Positions 8,483-17,463 are shown, numbered from the stretch's first letter. The stretch: DNA of 64,000 nucleotides from Lachnoanaerobaculum sp. OBRC5-5 (GCF_000296385.1 NZ_JH815185.1:1072684-1136683); one strand, 5' to 3'. The notes: generated by a model from the letters alone, not told the origin. Program-made: numbers and translations.

Positions 8483-10732
8483 TCACTCTATGCCTCTTTT
8501 TAGATGTCCTCTTGTAAAATCTGAAATATTTTCAACATCAATTCCATTAATAAAATAATCAAAGTATTTCCTTATAACAGCCTTTGTTTCTCTCACATTC
8601 TCTGTGGTAAACCAAAGTCTTAATGTTCCCGGTGCAATCTTTTTTATTTCTTTTTCCATTCCTATAACTGAAAGCGGCTTTGAATTAAGTATCGTGTTAT
8701 AACAAAAATCACAGTGTGTTTTTACCTGCATCTCACTGTTTTTTCTGTCCTTTAATACAAGTACTTCCTTCTTATGGTCACATCCCTTTGTGGTTTTCTT
8801 TAAGCATTGTGCAGAAACCATCATAGGGATCTTTCCGTAAGCAACCATCTCATTTCCCGCATTTTCAAGCTGTTTCATCTCATTCAGATTCAGCTCCAAA
8901 GGATATGTAAGCCTCTTTACATTAAACTTTTCATTATAAAAGTCTATTGTATTCTTATTATAAGCATAGATATTGTAATCAAGTATAATGCTTGCCGAAG
9001 TGTCAATATTATCATTTATGTAAAATATCTCTTCCAGACTTCTGACTATATAATTATCAAATTTAAAATCTCTTATATTATTTAAATACTTGTTGAAAAA
9101 CTTCTTTGCCTCATCTCTGAAAATATGCGGCAAATATAAGTTACAGTTGCTTGAATAAGACCTTAATGTATTTATTTTTTCAGTTATGCCTTCATATCCA
9201 AGCAGTTCACTCTCTATACTTATCTCATCAAGTACAATCCCCTCTTCCTTTGCAAATTGAATTGCACCGTCTATCTGCTCCATGCTCTCGCAAAGTATAT
9301 TGAGCTTTACTCTATCGGATTCTTTTTTCTCGCCGCTTATAACCGGATGTATAAATCCTTCGTATTCCTTTATATCCGAATCATCTCTTGTATACCTTGT
9401 TAAAATTTTCTCTTCAAGCTTATCCAAGGCCTCTCTTCTTATCTCGTTTAAAGCCTTTAAAGGGATAAACAGATTATCATCCAGCTCTATACTTAAATTC
9501 TCAAAGTGAAATCTGCTGTTACCCGTCTTTTTTAGTTGTTTATCCACATCTTCCAAAGAAACAGCTTTGTTCTTTGCAGGCTGAGGTATATCACCGATAA
9601 TTTCCACAGATAAAAACTTGTCAAATTCTTTATCTCTGCCATAGACCTCTTTTAAATTATCTATACTTACATCAAATGTTATAGGAGTATTTTCTTTTAA
9701 TCTGATTGAGCCTGAAACGGAAAGTTGCTTTTTACCTTCAACAAAAGTCTTATCAAGATAATCAAAGTACTCCGAGTTCACCTGCTTATTAACAGGCTTT
9801 TCATGCAGAGCAATCATATCCTTACCGTTATGCTCCTTATAATAACCGTCGGTCTGTCCGCCTCTGTCAAAGAGGTCAAGCAAAAGCTTTCTGTCCGCCT
9901 TCTCAACCTTATATCCGGCTCTTCCTTTTTCATTATACAGATCCAAATACTTTCTCCATATACTTACCACACCTGCAGTATATCTTGGCGCTTTCATTCT
10001 TCCTTCAATTTTCAAAGAATCTATTCCCGCCTCGATAAGATCCGGCAAAATATCCAAACTGCAAAGGTCCTTACAGCTTAAAAGATTTCTTTCGTCGTTT
10101 TTATTAAGTTTTTTATCACCTTCATACACATCATAAGGCAGTCTGCAGGTTTGAGCACATCTTCCTCTGTTTCCGCTTCTTCCGCCTATCATTGAACTCA
10201 TAAGGCATTGCCCTGAATATGAGTAGCAAAGCGCTCCATGTACAAAGCACTCTATTTCAATATCACTCTTTTTATCTATGTCTCTTATCTCTTCCAAAGA
10301 TATCTCTCTGGCGGGAACTATTCTGCTTGCCCCCTGATTTTTTAAGAATATGGCTCCGTAGCTTCCCGTTATAGTCATCTGAGTACTGGCATGTACCGGT
10401 AACTTCGGAAAATGCTTCCTTATAAATTCAAAAACACCAAGATCCTGTACTATAACAGCATCAACACCTGCATTATAGTAAGTCTTTATATAATCAAAAA
10501 GTTCTCCGATTTCACTTTCCTTTAAAAGAGTGTTTACAGTCATATAGACATTTACTCCGAAAGTATGAGCGTATTCAATACCCTTTATTAAAATATCCTC
10601 TTCCGGATTATCGGCATATGCTCTGGCTGAAAACTTTTTTCCTCCTATATATACCGCATCCGCTCCTGCATTGACCGCCGCCACAAGACTCTCATACGAG
10701 CCTGCAGGAGCCAAAAGCTCTACATTATTCAT
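8483..10732 (-). CDS. U32-family peptidase-like protein (RlhA/DUF3656 type)
   Basis: 749 residues. The N-terminal TIM-barrel-like U32 domain begins LLAPAGSYESLVAAVNAGAD and carries the family signature ECFVHGALCYSYSGQCLMSS followed by GGRSGNRGRCAQTCR near residues 160-197, with the conserved Cys residues of the presumed Fe-S site. A long insertion and C-terminal DUF3656-type region follow, with more Cys (HCDFCYN near 672). Members include RlhA, needed for hydroxylation of 23S rRNA C2501, so a tRNA/rRNA hydroxylation role is more likely than proteolysis. It begins 2 bases after ruvB ends. Confidence 0.85.
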   Translation of the reverse strand: MNNVELLAPAGSYESLVAAVNAGADAVYIGGKKFSARAYADNPEEDILIKGIEYAHTFGVNVYMTVNTLLKESEIGELFDYIKTYYNAGVDAVIVQDLGVFEFIRKHFPKLPVHASTQMTITGSYGAIFLKNQGASRIVPAREISLEEIRDIDKKSDIEIECFVHGALCYSYSGQCLMSSMIGGRSGNRGRCAQTCRLPYDVYEGDKKLNKNDERNLLSCKDLCSLDILPDLIEAGIDSLKIEGRMKAPRYTAGVVSIWRKYLDLYNEKGRAGYKVEKADRKLLLDLFDRGGQTDGYYKEHNGKDMIALHEKPVNKQVNSEYFDYLDKTFVEGKKQLSVSGSIRLKENTPITFDVSIDNLKEVYGRDKEFDKFLSVEIIGDIPQPAKNKAVSLEDVDKQLKKTGNSRFHFENLSIELDDNLFIPLKALNEIRREALDKLEEKILTRYTRDDSDIKEYEGFIHPVISGEKKESDRVKLNILCESMEQIDGAIQFAKEEGIVLDEISIESELLGYEGITEKINTLRSYSSNCNLYLPHIFRDEAKKFFNKYLNNIRDFKFDNYIVRSLEEIFYINDNIDTSASIILDYNIYAYNKNTIDFYNEKFNVKRLTYPLELNLNEMKQLENAGNEMVAYGKIPMMVSAQCLKKTTKGCDHKKEVLVLKDRKNSEMQVKTHCDFCYNTILNSKPLSVIGMEKEIKKIAPGTLRLWFTTENVRETKAVIRKYFDYFINGIDVENISDFTRGHLKRGIE

Positions 10733-10734
10733 TC

Positions 10735-11733
10735 TTAACCTTTCATTTCAATACCGAGATGGATATATGCATTCTCAGTAGCAACTCTTCCTCCCGGCGT
10801 TCTGTTTATAAGTCCGTTCATCAAAAGATAGGGCTCATATACATCTTCCAAAGTACCTGCATCCTCACCCAATGCCGCACTCAAAGTATTAAGTCCCACC
10901 GGACCTCCTCCAAACTTTTCTATAATAGTGAGTAAAATCATTCTGTCATTGTTATCAAGCCCAAGTTTGTCAACATCAAGGATATCCAGTGCATAATCCG
11001 CAACTTTTTTATCTATCATACCGTTATACTTTACCTGTGCAAAATCTCTAACACGCTTTAAAAGTCTGTTTGCAAGTCTTGGAGTACCTCTGCTTCTTCT
11101 TGCAATTTCCATGGCTCCGCTCTCATCTATTTCCACACCGAGAACCATGGATGAGCGCATTACAATCTCTTTCAACTCGTCTGTAGTATAAAATTCAAGC
11201 TTTTGTACCACACCGAATCTGTCTCTAAGCGGTGCCGTAAGCAGGCCCGCTCTTGTGGTTGCACCCACCAAAGTGAATCTGGGCAAATCCAGTCTGATAC
11301 TTCTTGCTCCGGCTTCCTTACCTATTACAATGTCTATTGCAAAATCTTCCATTGCAGGATAAAGCACTTCTTCCACCTGGCGATTCAGCCTGTGTATCTC
11401 ATCCACAAAAAGCACATCACCCTCATTCAGATTATTTAAAATCGCAGCCATATCTCCCGGCTTTTCAATTGCAGGGCCTGAGGTAACCTTTAAGTTTGTC
11501 CCCATCTCATTTGCAATGATATTACAAAGTGTAGTCTTTCCAAGTCCCGGAGGGCCGTAGAAAAGCACATGGTCAAGACTTTCTTTTCTAAGCTTTGCAG
11601 CATCTATATAAATTTTAAGGTTTTTTCTTATTTTATCCTGACCGATATATTCATTTAAAAATTGAGGTCTCAGACTTTTTTCTATCTGCTTATCTTCTTT
11701 TGTTATTTCAGTTGAAATTATTCTTCTTTCCAT
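10735..11733 (-). CDS. ruvB: Holliday junction branch-migration ATPase RuvB
   Basis: 332 residues. Walker [11 protein letters not shown] near residue 60, Walker B FVDEIHRL near 108, sensor GATTRAGLL near 158 and arginine finger region RDRFG, then the C-terminal winged helix ending [10 protein letters not shown]. The N-terminal [14 protein letters not shown] is typical. It forms hexamers that pump DNA through the RuvA-bound junction. It sits just downstream of ruvA with a 24-base gap; no ruvC is adjacent. Confidence 0.97.
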   Translation of the reverse strand: MERRIISTEITKEDKQIEKSLRPQFLNEYIGQDKIRKNLKIYIDAAKLRKESLDHVLFYGPPGLGKTTLCNIIANEMGTNLKVTSGPAIEKPGDMAAILNNLNEGDVLFVDEIHRLNRQVEEVLYPAMEDFAIDIVIGKEAGARSIRLDLPRFTLVGATTRAGLLTAPLRDRFGVVQKLEFYTTDELKEIVMRSSMVLGVEIDESGAMEIARRSRGTPRLANRLLKRVRDFAQVKYNGMIDKKVADYALDILDVDKLGLDNNDRMILLTIIEKFGGGPVGLNTLSAALGEDAGTLEDVYEPYLLMNGLINRTPGGRVATENAYIHLGIEMKG

Positions 11734-11757
11734 TTATATGCCCACTATATCTTATTC

Positions 11758-12348
11758 TTAGAATATCGCCATCTTTTTTAAAGCAATTTTCAGTATATCC
11801 TCTGTAGTATCGGATTCATTTATATCAATGCTTCTTAACACCTTATAAGCTTCACTGCTTGAATATCCCAAGGAAACCAAAGCTTCCACAACTTCACTTT
11901 GCACTCCGCCGTTTACAGGCTTTTCATTTTCTATGGATTTGATACTTTCAAGATCAACCTTCTCTTTTAAATCAAGAATTATTCTCTTCGCAATCTTAGG
12001 TCCTATACCTTGAGCCGCACTTATCGCCTTGTGATCATCGGAAACTATAGCCATCTTCAAGTCAAATGTACTTAAAGTCGACATTATACTGAGCGCAGCC
12101 TTCGGACCGACACCACTTATTCCTATAAGCTTTTTAAACATACTAAGGTCCGCTCTGTCTAAAAATCCGTATAATGTATGTGCATCCTCTGAAATCTTCA
12201 AATATGTATGTATAACAATATCTTTTCCCTTTGATATATTTTCCAGATCTCTACCGCAAACAAATACTTCATAACCCAAACCGGCACATTCCACTATTAT
12301 ATTGTCAATATTTTTCTCTACAACAATTCCTTTTATATATGCAATCAT
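11758..12348 (-). CDS. ruvA: Holliday junction DNA-binding protein RuvA
   Basis: 196 residues from the ATG at 12348 (MIAYIKG, the family's standard start; a TTG four codons upstream is less likely). The OB-fold N-domain, the helix-hairpin-helix pair (KLIGISGVGPKAALSIMST and AAQGIGPKIAKRIILDLK) and the C-terminal RuvB-binding domain (VEALVSLGYSSSEAYKVL) are all seen. It binds the four-way junction as a tetramer and recruits RuvB. It heads a leftward run of seven close genes. Confidence 0.96.
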   Translation of the reverse strand: MIAYIKGIVVEKNIDNIIVECAGLGYEVFVCGRDLENISKGKDIVIHTYLKISEDAHTLYGFLDRADLSMFKKLIGISGVGPKAALSIMSTLSTFDLKMAIVSDDHKAISAAQGIGPKIAKRIILDLKEKVDLESIKSIENEKPVNGGVQSEVVEALVSLGYSSSEAYKVLRSIDINESDTTEDILKIALKKMAIF

Positions 12349-12378
12349 ATCTCTTCCCAATATTTTAATCTCAAGACT

Positions 12379-12408
12379 ATAATATCATATAGCAAGATTA
12401 CAAATCAA
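12379..12408 (-). promoter_or_regulatory. Candidate promoter of the ruvAB run
   Basis: Minus strand: -35 TTGATT (12408-12403), 18-base spacer, extended -10 TGATATTAT with hexamer TATTAT (12384-12379). The expected start is about 25 bases upstream of the ruvA ATG. It lies back to back with the yprB promoter. Confidence 0.6.
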
Positions 12409-12436
12409 ACAAAATCGAACACACTTTCGCAAATTA

Positions 12437-12465
12437 TTGATTAAAACATATGAGGATATTATAAT
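12437..12465 (+). promoter_or_regulatory. Promoter of yprB, placed for a leaderless mRNA
   Basis: -35 TTGATT (12437-12442), 17-base spacer, -10 TATAAT (12460-12465). The yprB ATG is at 12472, seven bases after the -10, so transcription would begin at or next to the start codon. There is no room for a ribosome site in such a transcript. Confidence 0.7.
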
Positions 12466-12471
12466 ACAGGT

Positions 12472-13545
12472 ATGAAAGAAATAACAAAGATTTTTAAGAA
12501 CAATATAAAATATGATTTATCAAAAATAGGAAATCCGGAAAAAGTACTTTTTTTTGATATAGAAACCACAGGACTGAGTCCGAAAAATTCAAAGCTTTAT
12601 CTTATCGGCTGTATAAGTGTTGAAAAAGACAATTTAAACTTTAAGCAATGGTTTTCCGAAAATATGTCCGATGAAACGTCTATGTTACAGTCATTTTATG
12701 AGTATGCCGCAAAATTCGATACTTTGATTCATTTTAACGGAGACGGCTTTGACCTTCCTTATATAAGAGAATGTGCCAAGCAATACTATCTTTTCAATCC
12801 GCTTGATGAGTATGTAAGCATCGATATATACAAGAAAATAAGACATTTAAAGAAACCGCTCGGACTTGAAAGAATGAATCAGAAATCATTGGAGGAATTT
12901 CTGGGGCTGCATCGAGAGGATATCTATACCGGAGGCGAACTTATAGAATTTTACTACAGATATACACAAAATAAAGATTCGGATATTTTACATGCCCTGC
13001 TATTACATAACGAAGAAGATCTTTTGGGTATGTTAAAGGTTGTGGAGATGCTCTCTTACCCGGATTTTTTTGACTCAAACTTTACCGTCAAATCAGGACA
13101 TGTAAATGATGATACACTGTTTTTAAACTACATCTGCAATGAAACTCTACCGCATGATTTGAAACTCACCGACGATATTTCATTATATATTTCAGGTAAT
13201 AAAGCGGAAATAAGCATACCTATATTAAAAGATGAGTTGAAATTTTTCTTTGAAAATTACAAGGACTACTATTATCTCACAATTGAAGATTATGCCATAC
13301 ATAAAAGTATAGGAGAATTTGTAGACAAAGCGGTAAAGAAAAAAGCCACCAGACAAACCGCCTATATCAGGCAGTTTGCCGATTATATATACTGCTTTAA
13401 TATGTCTGATATTGATGAAACATTTAAAAAAGATTACAAAGCAAAAGAAAAATATATAAATTTAGCAAAACTCGATTTTGATGACAAAGAGTTTTTCGGT
13501 AAATACTTGGTCGAAATATTCAAACATTTTAAACTATTAAAATAA
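12472..13545 (+). CDS. YprB-like ribonuclease H-fold exonuclease domain protein
   Basis: 357 residues. A DEDD-type nuclease core starts with FFDIETTGLSPKNS (residues 27-40, giving the D-x-E pair), continues with LIHFNGDGFDLPYI (about 85-98) and closes with HNEEDLLGMLKV (about 176-187). This matches the ribonuclease-H-like YprB family found in Bacillus and Clostridia, whose cellular role is poorly known. The C-terminal 150 residues have no recognised motif. It is transcribed alone, divergent from ruvA and ended by a strong bidirectional hairpin at 13601-13637. No Shine-Dalgarno is present. Confidence 0.85.
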   Translation: MKEITKIFKNNIKYDLSKIGNPEKVLFFDIETTGLSPKNSKLYLIGCISVEKDNLNFKQWFSENMSDETSMLQSFYEYAAKFDTLIHFNGDGFDLPYIRECAKQYYLFNPLDEYVSIDIYKKIRHLKKPLGLERMNQKSLEEFLGLHREDIYTGGELIEFYYRYTQNKDSDILHALLLHNEEDLLGMLKVVEMLSYPDFFDSNFTVKSGHVNDDTLFLNYICNETLPHDLKLTDDISLYISGNKAEISIPILKDELKFFFENYKDYYYLTIEDYAIHKSIGEFVDKAVKKKATRQTAYIRQFADYIYCFNMSDIDETFKKDYKAKEKYINLAKLDFDDKEFFGKYLVEIFKHFKLLK

Positions 13546-13600
13546 TAATTAGATTATTCAGAAAATAGATACAAAAAATACTGAAATAGGTTATAAATTT

Positions 13601-13637
13601 ATAAAGTCCTTATAAATTCTGATTATAAGGACTTTAT
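13601..13637. terminator. Bidirectional terminator between yprB and the DUF5662 gene
   Basis: Perfect 15-base inverted repeat ATAAAGTCCTTATAA / TTATAAGGACTTTAT with a 7-base loop, between two convergent genes. The remaining intergenic sequence shows nothing else. Confidence 0.8.
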
Positions 13638-13688
13638 GTATTAACTCAATATATATTTTCAATTTTTTATATAATTTATAATATAAAA

Positions 13689-14237
13689 TCAATATAAATA
13701 CGGATGTTCTAAAAGCCATCTCATATATGCCAAAGCCTTCTTTTCACCCTCATTCTTATTCATTAGCAGGATTTTTTCAAGCAAGGCTCTGGTATCCTTA
13801 TGTAAATCAATATAATCTTTTCTCTTGCTGTAATAATCCCACGGAACATCTGTTGTATAGCTGTCTCCGGAATAGACCTTTGAAGCCGCAATTCTGTCAC
13901 AACACATCTCAAGCACGTATTTTAAAGGCATTTTCATACCCATAAGCCCGTCTTTTTCGTCAGGACCGTAGTCAATCCAGTACTCAAAATGATGTTTATT
14001 TCTTCCCTTATGATGCAGCCATGAGCTTGAATACCCTTTTTCAAGCTTCTCTATGGCATTCGGACTCCTGTCTCCTTGATAGTATTTTATACCTATTAAG
14101 AACTCTTCAGGCGAATATTTGCTCAAATCGTGTAGGAATCCCTGCTTAATTAGACCAATTTTAAAACAAAGGTCCATTACAGTAAGCTTATGTTTATTTA
14201 TTGTCTTTAAATGATTAAATACACTGTTATTATGCAT
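13689..14237 (-). CDS. DUF5662 family protein
   Basis: 182 residues, soluble. It is rich in His/Asp pairs suggestive of a metal site: GFLHDLSKYSPEEF near residues 33-46 and SSWLHHKGRNKHHFEYW near 71-87, followed by CCDRIAASKVYSGD. This layout matches the DUF5662 family common in Firmicutes; the HD-like pattern suggests a metal-dependent hydrolase, but no activity is established. It is a single-gene unit on the minus strand, divergent from the cold-shock gene. Confidence 0.7.
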   Translation of the reverse strand: MHNNSVFNHLKTINKHKLTVMDLCFKIGLIKQGFLHDLSKYSPEEFLIGIKYYQGDRSPNAIEKLEKGYSSSWLHHKGRNKHHFEYWIDYGPDEKDGLMGMKMPLKYVLEMCCDRIAASKVYSGDSYTTDVPWDYYSKRKDYIDLHKDTRALLEKILLMNKNEGEKKALAYMRWLLEHPYLY

Positions 14238-14264
14238 AATTATCTATCTCCTCTAATTAAATAT

Positions 14265-14293
14265 TTGACAATATACACATTACGTGATACTAT
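14265..14293 (+). promoter_or_regulatory. Promoter of the cold-shock gene
   Basis: -35 TTGACA (14265-14270), 17-base spacer, extended -10 TGATACTAT (hexamer TACTAT at 14288-14293). It would produce a 5' leader of about 165 bases before the ATG at 14465; an imperfect hairpin (GATAGAAAGT / ACTTTCATC, about 14330-14351) lies inside. Long structured leaders are typical of cspA-type mRNAs. Confidence 0.65.
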
Positions 14294-14464
14294 ATAATTA
14301 CAGATAAAAATTACCACTTGAATGCTTGATGATAGAAAGTTTTACTTTCATCTAAACAAAGAACGACTTTCAATTATCCCCCAAAACGGATTTTTGAGCC
14401 TGTAATCTTTCAAGCTATTTAACTTTTTTCTGTAGTTACACTTTTTTATTTGGAGGCATTATTT

Positions 14465-14668
14465 ATGAACAGAGGTACAGTTAAGTGGTTTAATAACCAA
14501 AAAGGTTACGGTTTCATCTCAGATGAAGGCGGAAGTGATGTATTCGTACATTTTTCTGATTTAAACATGGAAGGATTTAAGACTCTTGATGAGGGAATCT
14601 CGGTTGAATATGATTTAACTGAGGGTGCTAAGGGACCACAGGCCGTAAACGTTACAGTAGTCAGATAA
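14465..14668 (+). CDS. Cold-shock protein (CspA family)
   Basis: 67 residues from the ATG at 14465, which has TGGAGG 8 bases upstream; an earlier in-frame ATG at 14450 lies before that site and is unlikely. A single OB-fold domain with RNP1 KGYGFISDE and RNP2 DVFVHFSDL. It acts as an RNA chaperone and binds single-stranded nucleic acids. The long leader and strong terminator (14683-14712) mark a single-gene unit. Confidence 0.95.
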   Translation: MNRGTVKWFNNQKGYGFISDEGGSDVFVHFSDLNMEGFKTLDEGISVEYDLTEGAKGPQAVNVTVVR

Positions 14669-14682
14669 TCATAGATATGTTT

Positions 14683-14712
14683 AAAGAGCTCTTTTAAGAG
14701 CTCTTTTTTTAT
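14683..14712 (+). terminator. Terminator of the cold-shock gene
   Basis: Inverted repeat AAAGAGCTCTT / AAGAGCTCTTT followed by seven T residues, 14 bases after the stop codon. Confidence 0.88.
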
Positions 14713-14739
14713 ATCGTCTTCTCATCAAGATGCCGTAAA

Positions 14740-15624
14740 CTACTTTGTTGTAGCTTTTTTCAGCATTTCCTCAAGCTCGTTCACATTAAAATCATATGCC
14801 TTATTGCAAAAATGACATTTCACTTCTATAGACTTACCGTCATCTATCATTTCCTGCAACTCTTTTTCCCCGACACTTATAAGAGCCTTTTCTATCCTCT
14901 CCTTATCACAATTGCATTTAAAGCAAAGATCAAGACTCTCGTTAAATTCAAGATCCATATCCCCCAAGATATCCTTAAGTATATCATTTGGAGACATGCC
15001 CTCACTCAGCATTGTGGTGACAGGTTTTAAATTATTTATTTTTGTTTCCAGCTTATCTATTATCTCATCAGGACAATGTGGCATAAGCTGTATAATAAAA
15101 CCGCCTGCCGCATTTATTGTATTATCTTTATTTAACAGTACCCCAAGTCCGACACTTGAAGGTGTCTGCTCACTTGTCGCATAGTAATATGTCAAATCTT
15201 CAGCTATTTCTCCGGATAAAAGTGCCACCTGACCTACATAAGGCTCCTTCATTCCGGTATCCATTATAACACTCATAAGTCCGACACCTATCGCCTCTGC
15301 AACATCAAGTTTGCCCTTTGCATTAGGTGGAATAATAACCGTAGGATTAAAAGGATATCCCTTTACTTCACCTTTATTGTTTGCTGTTGCAATCACTCCT
15401 CCGAGAGGGCCGTCGCCCTCTATTTTTAATGTAAGGAGATCCTTTTCTCCCTTCATCATACTTCCCATCATTGCCGCTGCGGTAAGCATTCTTCCCAATG
15501 CCGCAGTCGCCACCGGTGAAGTATTATGATCGTTTTTGGCTTCCTCAACCAAATCTTTTGTATTTGCAGCAAAAGCTCTTATATATCCGTTTGCCGCAGT
15601 GGCTTTCACCATATAATCTTTCAT
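14740..15624 (-). CDS. hslO: Redox-regulated chaperone Hsp33
   Basis: 294 residues. The N-terminal Hsp33 core begins VKATAANGYIRAFAANTKDL and contains GPLGGVIATANNKGEVKGY; the C-terminal redox switch has CFKCNCDKE near residue 232 and KCHFCNKAYDF near 267, the CxC...CxxC zinc site. When oxidised it loses zinc, unfolds and binds aggregating proteins in the cytoplasm. It begins directly after the stop of the methyltransferase gene, so the two are probably translated together. Confidence 0.95.
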   Translation of the reverse strand: MKDYMVKATAANGYIRAFAANTKDLVEEAKNDHNTSPVATAALGRMLTAAAMMGSMMKGEKDLLTLKIEGDGPLGGVIATANNKGEVKGYPFNPTVIIPPNAKGKLDVAEAIGVGLMSVIMDTGMKEPYVGQVALLSGEIAEDLTYYYATSEQTPSSVGLGVLLNKDNTINAAGGFIIQLMPHCPDEIIDKLETKINNLKPVTTMLSEGMSPNDILKDILGDMDLEFNESLDLCFKCNCDKERIEKALISVGEKELQEMIDDGKSIEVKCHFCNKAYDFNVNELEEMLKKATTK

Positions 15625-16377
15625 TTACTTTCCCTTCTCTCTGGCCACAAAAAGTATTCTCTCAGTATTTTCACTTACATCCCCATAAGTATCCGCATCC
15701 AGATATTTTTCAAGCACCATATTACTTGAATCTATCGCAGATAATATCTCATCAAAGGTATAAGCTTTTTGTACATGCCTTTCTTCAAACCTTTTGTAAT
15801 TATCACCTTCAAGCTTTATAAAAAGGTTCAAATCATATTCATTGATTCTTTTATCAATGTCATATGTATTTTCCCATATAAAACTTGCCTGTTCTCTTAC
15901 CTCTGCAAAAGTATTTTCTCCAAGTATATTTTGATATTTATATTCAGTATTCATATCAAAAATAAAAAGCCCGTTAGGATCCAAATAATTGTTCACCCAG
16001 GCAAATACTTCTTTAAGCTCAGATAATTCCCTTATATAATTCAAACTGTCACAACGAGATATTATTGCCCTTACAGTTCCGTACAGCTCAAATTCTCTCA
16101 TATCCTGACAAAGATATAATATATCATGGCCCGAAGCATATTTTTTCTCCATTGCCACATCAAGCATATCATATGAGTTGTCTATACCTATCATATCATA
16201 TCCCAGATTTGCAAGCCTTTCGGTAATTGCTCCGGTACCGCAACCCAGATCACATATCAACCCGTCTTTTATATTCTCTTTATATAATATATCCTTTATC
16301 TGCTCCACCCACTTGTCATAGGGAACATTGTCCATGAACAAATCATATACTTTTGCAAAATTTGTATATTGCTCCAT
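15625..16377 (-). CDS. Class I SAM-dependent methyltransferase
   Basis: 250 residues. Motif I is LICDLGCGTGAITERLANLG (about residues 40-59), followed by an acidic end of strand 2 (IGIDNSYDML) and DMREF (motif II). The C-terminal part (YDIDKRINEYDLNLFIKLEG) resembles the small-molecule methyltransferase group common next to Clostridial hslO. The acceptor is unknown. AAGGAAAAATA precedes the ATG. No promoter could be picked between it and the SEC-C terminator. Confidence 0.82.
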   Translation of the reverse strand: MEQYTNFAKVYDLFMDNVPYDKWVEQIKDILYKENIKDGLICDLGCGTGAITERLANLGYDMIGIDNSYDMLDVAMEKKYASGHDILYLCQDMREFELYGTVRAIISRCDSLNYIRELSELKEVFAWVNNYLDPNGLFIFDMNTEYKYQNILGENTFAEVREQASFIWENTYDIDKRINEYDLNLFIKLEGDNYKRFEERHVQKAYTFDEILSAIDSSNMVLEKYLDADTYGDVSENTERILFVAREKGK

Positions 16378-16392
16378 TATTTTTCCTTAAAA

Positions 16393-16422
16393 TTTTAGGT
16401 GACGTCAAACCGCCACCTAAAA
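16393..16422 (-). terminator. Terminator after the SEC-C gene
   Basis: Minus strand TTTTAGGTG / CACCTAAAA (arms 16414-16422 and 16393-16401), then TTTTAAGG. It lies between the SEC-C gene and the methyltransferase gene. Confidence 0.65.
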
Positions 16423-16434
16423 CAATACCCTTAT

Positions 16435-16938
16435 TTAGTTCTTACCGCAGCAGAATTTATACTTCTTTCCACTTCCACATGGACATAGATCGTTTCTGCC
16501 GACTTTCTTTTCTTTAACTACAGTACCGCTCTTTTTCTGAGCCTTGTAGAGTTCTTTTCTTTTTTCTTCATCCAAAAGGCTGTCCCACTCAGGTAAGTTA
16601 TAAAGCCAGTCCGCCTTAGCCTCCACCATGTTGTAATAGAGCTTCTCAAGATCGATATCAAGAGCAATCTCTGTATCTTCCTTCATTTCTTCAATAGGAT
16701 TAGGCTTATTAAGTGAATCATTTATACCGTCTAAAAAGCCTGTAATTGTCTGTATATCTGTATCAAATTTTGTTGCCAATTCCGCTACGGTGCATCTGAT
16801 AACATCTTTAGGGTTCTTTAAAATCTTCTCATAGATACCCTTTTCAACTATAAAGTAGTTTTTCCAAATCTCTTCTTTTTGCCTGTCATCTGTTGCATCG
16901 CCGTAAGCTTTATTTCTCCAATTTTCCAATAAGGTCAT
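16435..16938 (-). CDS. SEC-C metal-binding-domain protein
   Basis: 167 residues. The C-terminus [19 protein letters not shown] is a complete SEC-C zinc-binding motif as found at the end of SecA. The N-terminal about 110 residues are acidic/helical ([20 protein letters not shown]) with an [20 protein letters not shown] segment and no catalytic motif. Such stand-alone SEC-C proteins are common in Firmicutes and their role is unknown. It has its own promoter at 16974-17002. Confidence 0.85.
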   Translation of the reverse strand: MTLLENWRNKAYGDATDDRQKEEIWKNYFIVEKGIYEKILKNPKDVIRCTVAELATKFDTDIQTITGFLDGINDSLNKPNPIEEMKEDTEIALDIDLEKLYYNMVEAKADWLYNLPEWDSLLDEEKRKELYKAQKKSGTVVKEKKVGRNDLCPCGSGKKYKFCCGKN

Positions 16939-16973
16939 CGTAACTTCCCCTTTTTTCTTAAACTTGATTACGT

Positions 16974-17002
16974 ATTATATACTAAAACCTCTTTAAAAGC
17001 AA
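16974..17002 (-). promoter_or_regulatory. Promoter of the SEC-C gene
   Basis: Minus strand: -35 TTGCTT (17002-16997), 17-base spacer, -10 TATAAT (16979-16974). Confidence 0.6.
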
Positions 17003-17030
17003 GATAGCAGGATTGTAGAATATTCTGATT

Positions 17031-17096
17031 AATACAAATCATTGTATAAATTGTATATTAAGTAAGGTCGTACTAACTTGTATTTTATTCAATACA
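17031..17096. promoter_or_regulatory. Cluster of AATACA/TGTATT half-sites upstream of ferredoxin
   Basis: AATACAAATCATTGTATA (17031-17048) is an imperfect palindrome; a further TTGTATA follows at 17051-17057; TGTATT-N6-AATACA occupies 17079-17096. All lie just upstream of the ferredoxin -35 box. They look like operator half-sites; the binding protein is unknown. Confidence 0.4.
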
Positions 17097-17109
17097 TGCA
17101 AATTTGCTC

Positions 17110-17138
17110 TTGTTATTTTACATTAAATAGATTAGAAT
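17110..17138 (+). promoter_or_regulatory. Promoter of the ferredoxin gene
   Basis: -35 TTGTTA (17110-17115), 17-base spacer, -10 TAGAAT (17133-17138), about 45 bases before the ATG. Confidence 0.65.
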
Positions 17139-17182
17139 ATCATCAAGTAAGAGAAACATATAAATTTTAGGAGGAAATTTCA

Positions 17183-17350
17183 ATGGCATATACAATTACA
17201 GATAAGTGCGTTAGTTGCGGAACTTGCGAAGGTGAGTGTCCTGTAAGTGCAATTTCACAGGGAGATACTCAGTTCAACATCGACGCTGATGCTTGCATCG
17301 ATTGCGGTACATGTGCTTCAGTTTGCCCTACAGATGCTATTATAGCTTAA
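17183..17350 (+). CDS. 2[4Fe-4S] clostridial-type ferredoxin
   Basis: 55 residues, too short for a default 60-residue ORF cut-off. Two CxxCxxCxxxCP motifs are present: CVSCGTCEGECP (residues 9-20) and CIDCGTCASVCP (38-49), the classic layout with one cluster shared between each half. TAGGAGGAAATT precedes the ATG. It carries low-potential electrons in the cytoplasm and is a natural partner of the Nfn complex encoded at 3.4-5.7 kb. It is a single-gene unit with its own promoter and terminator. Confidence 0.95.
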   Translation: MAYTITDKCVSCGTCEGECPVSAISQGDTQFNIDADACIDCGTCASVCPTDAIIA

Positions 17351-17385
17351 TTATTGCTTGCTCAAAGCGATAATACTTATCATAC

Positions 17386-17409
17386 GACCTGCTCATGCAG
17401 GTCTTTTTT
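17386..17409 (+). terminator. Terminator of the ferredoxin gene
   Basis: GACCTGC-TCAT-GCAGGTC followed by six T residues. Confidence 0.9.
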
Positions 17410-17434
17410 GTTGCTTGAAAAACATTTAATTATA

Positions 17435-17463
17435 TAAAAAAGCGAGACAGTTGCCTATCTCGC
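17435..17463 (-). terminator. Terminator of the gdpP-rplI-dnaB operon
   Basis: Minus strand GCGAGA / TCTCGC (arms 17458-17463 and 17442-17447) followed by TTTTTT. The hairpin starts within the last codons of dnaB and its loop contains the TAG stop. Confidence 0.8.
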
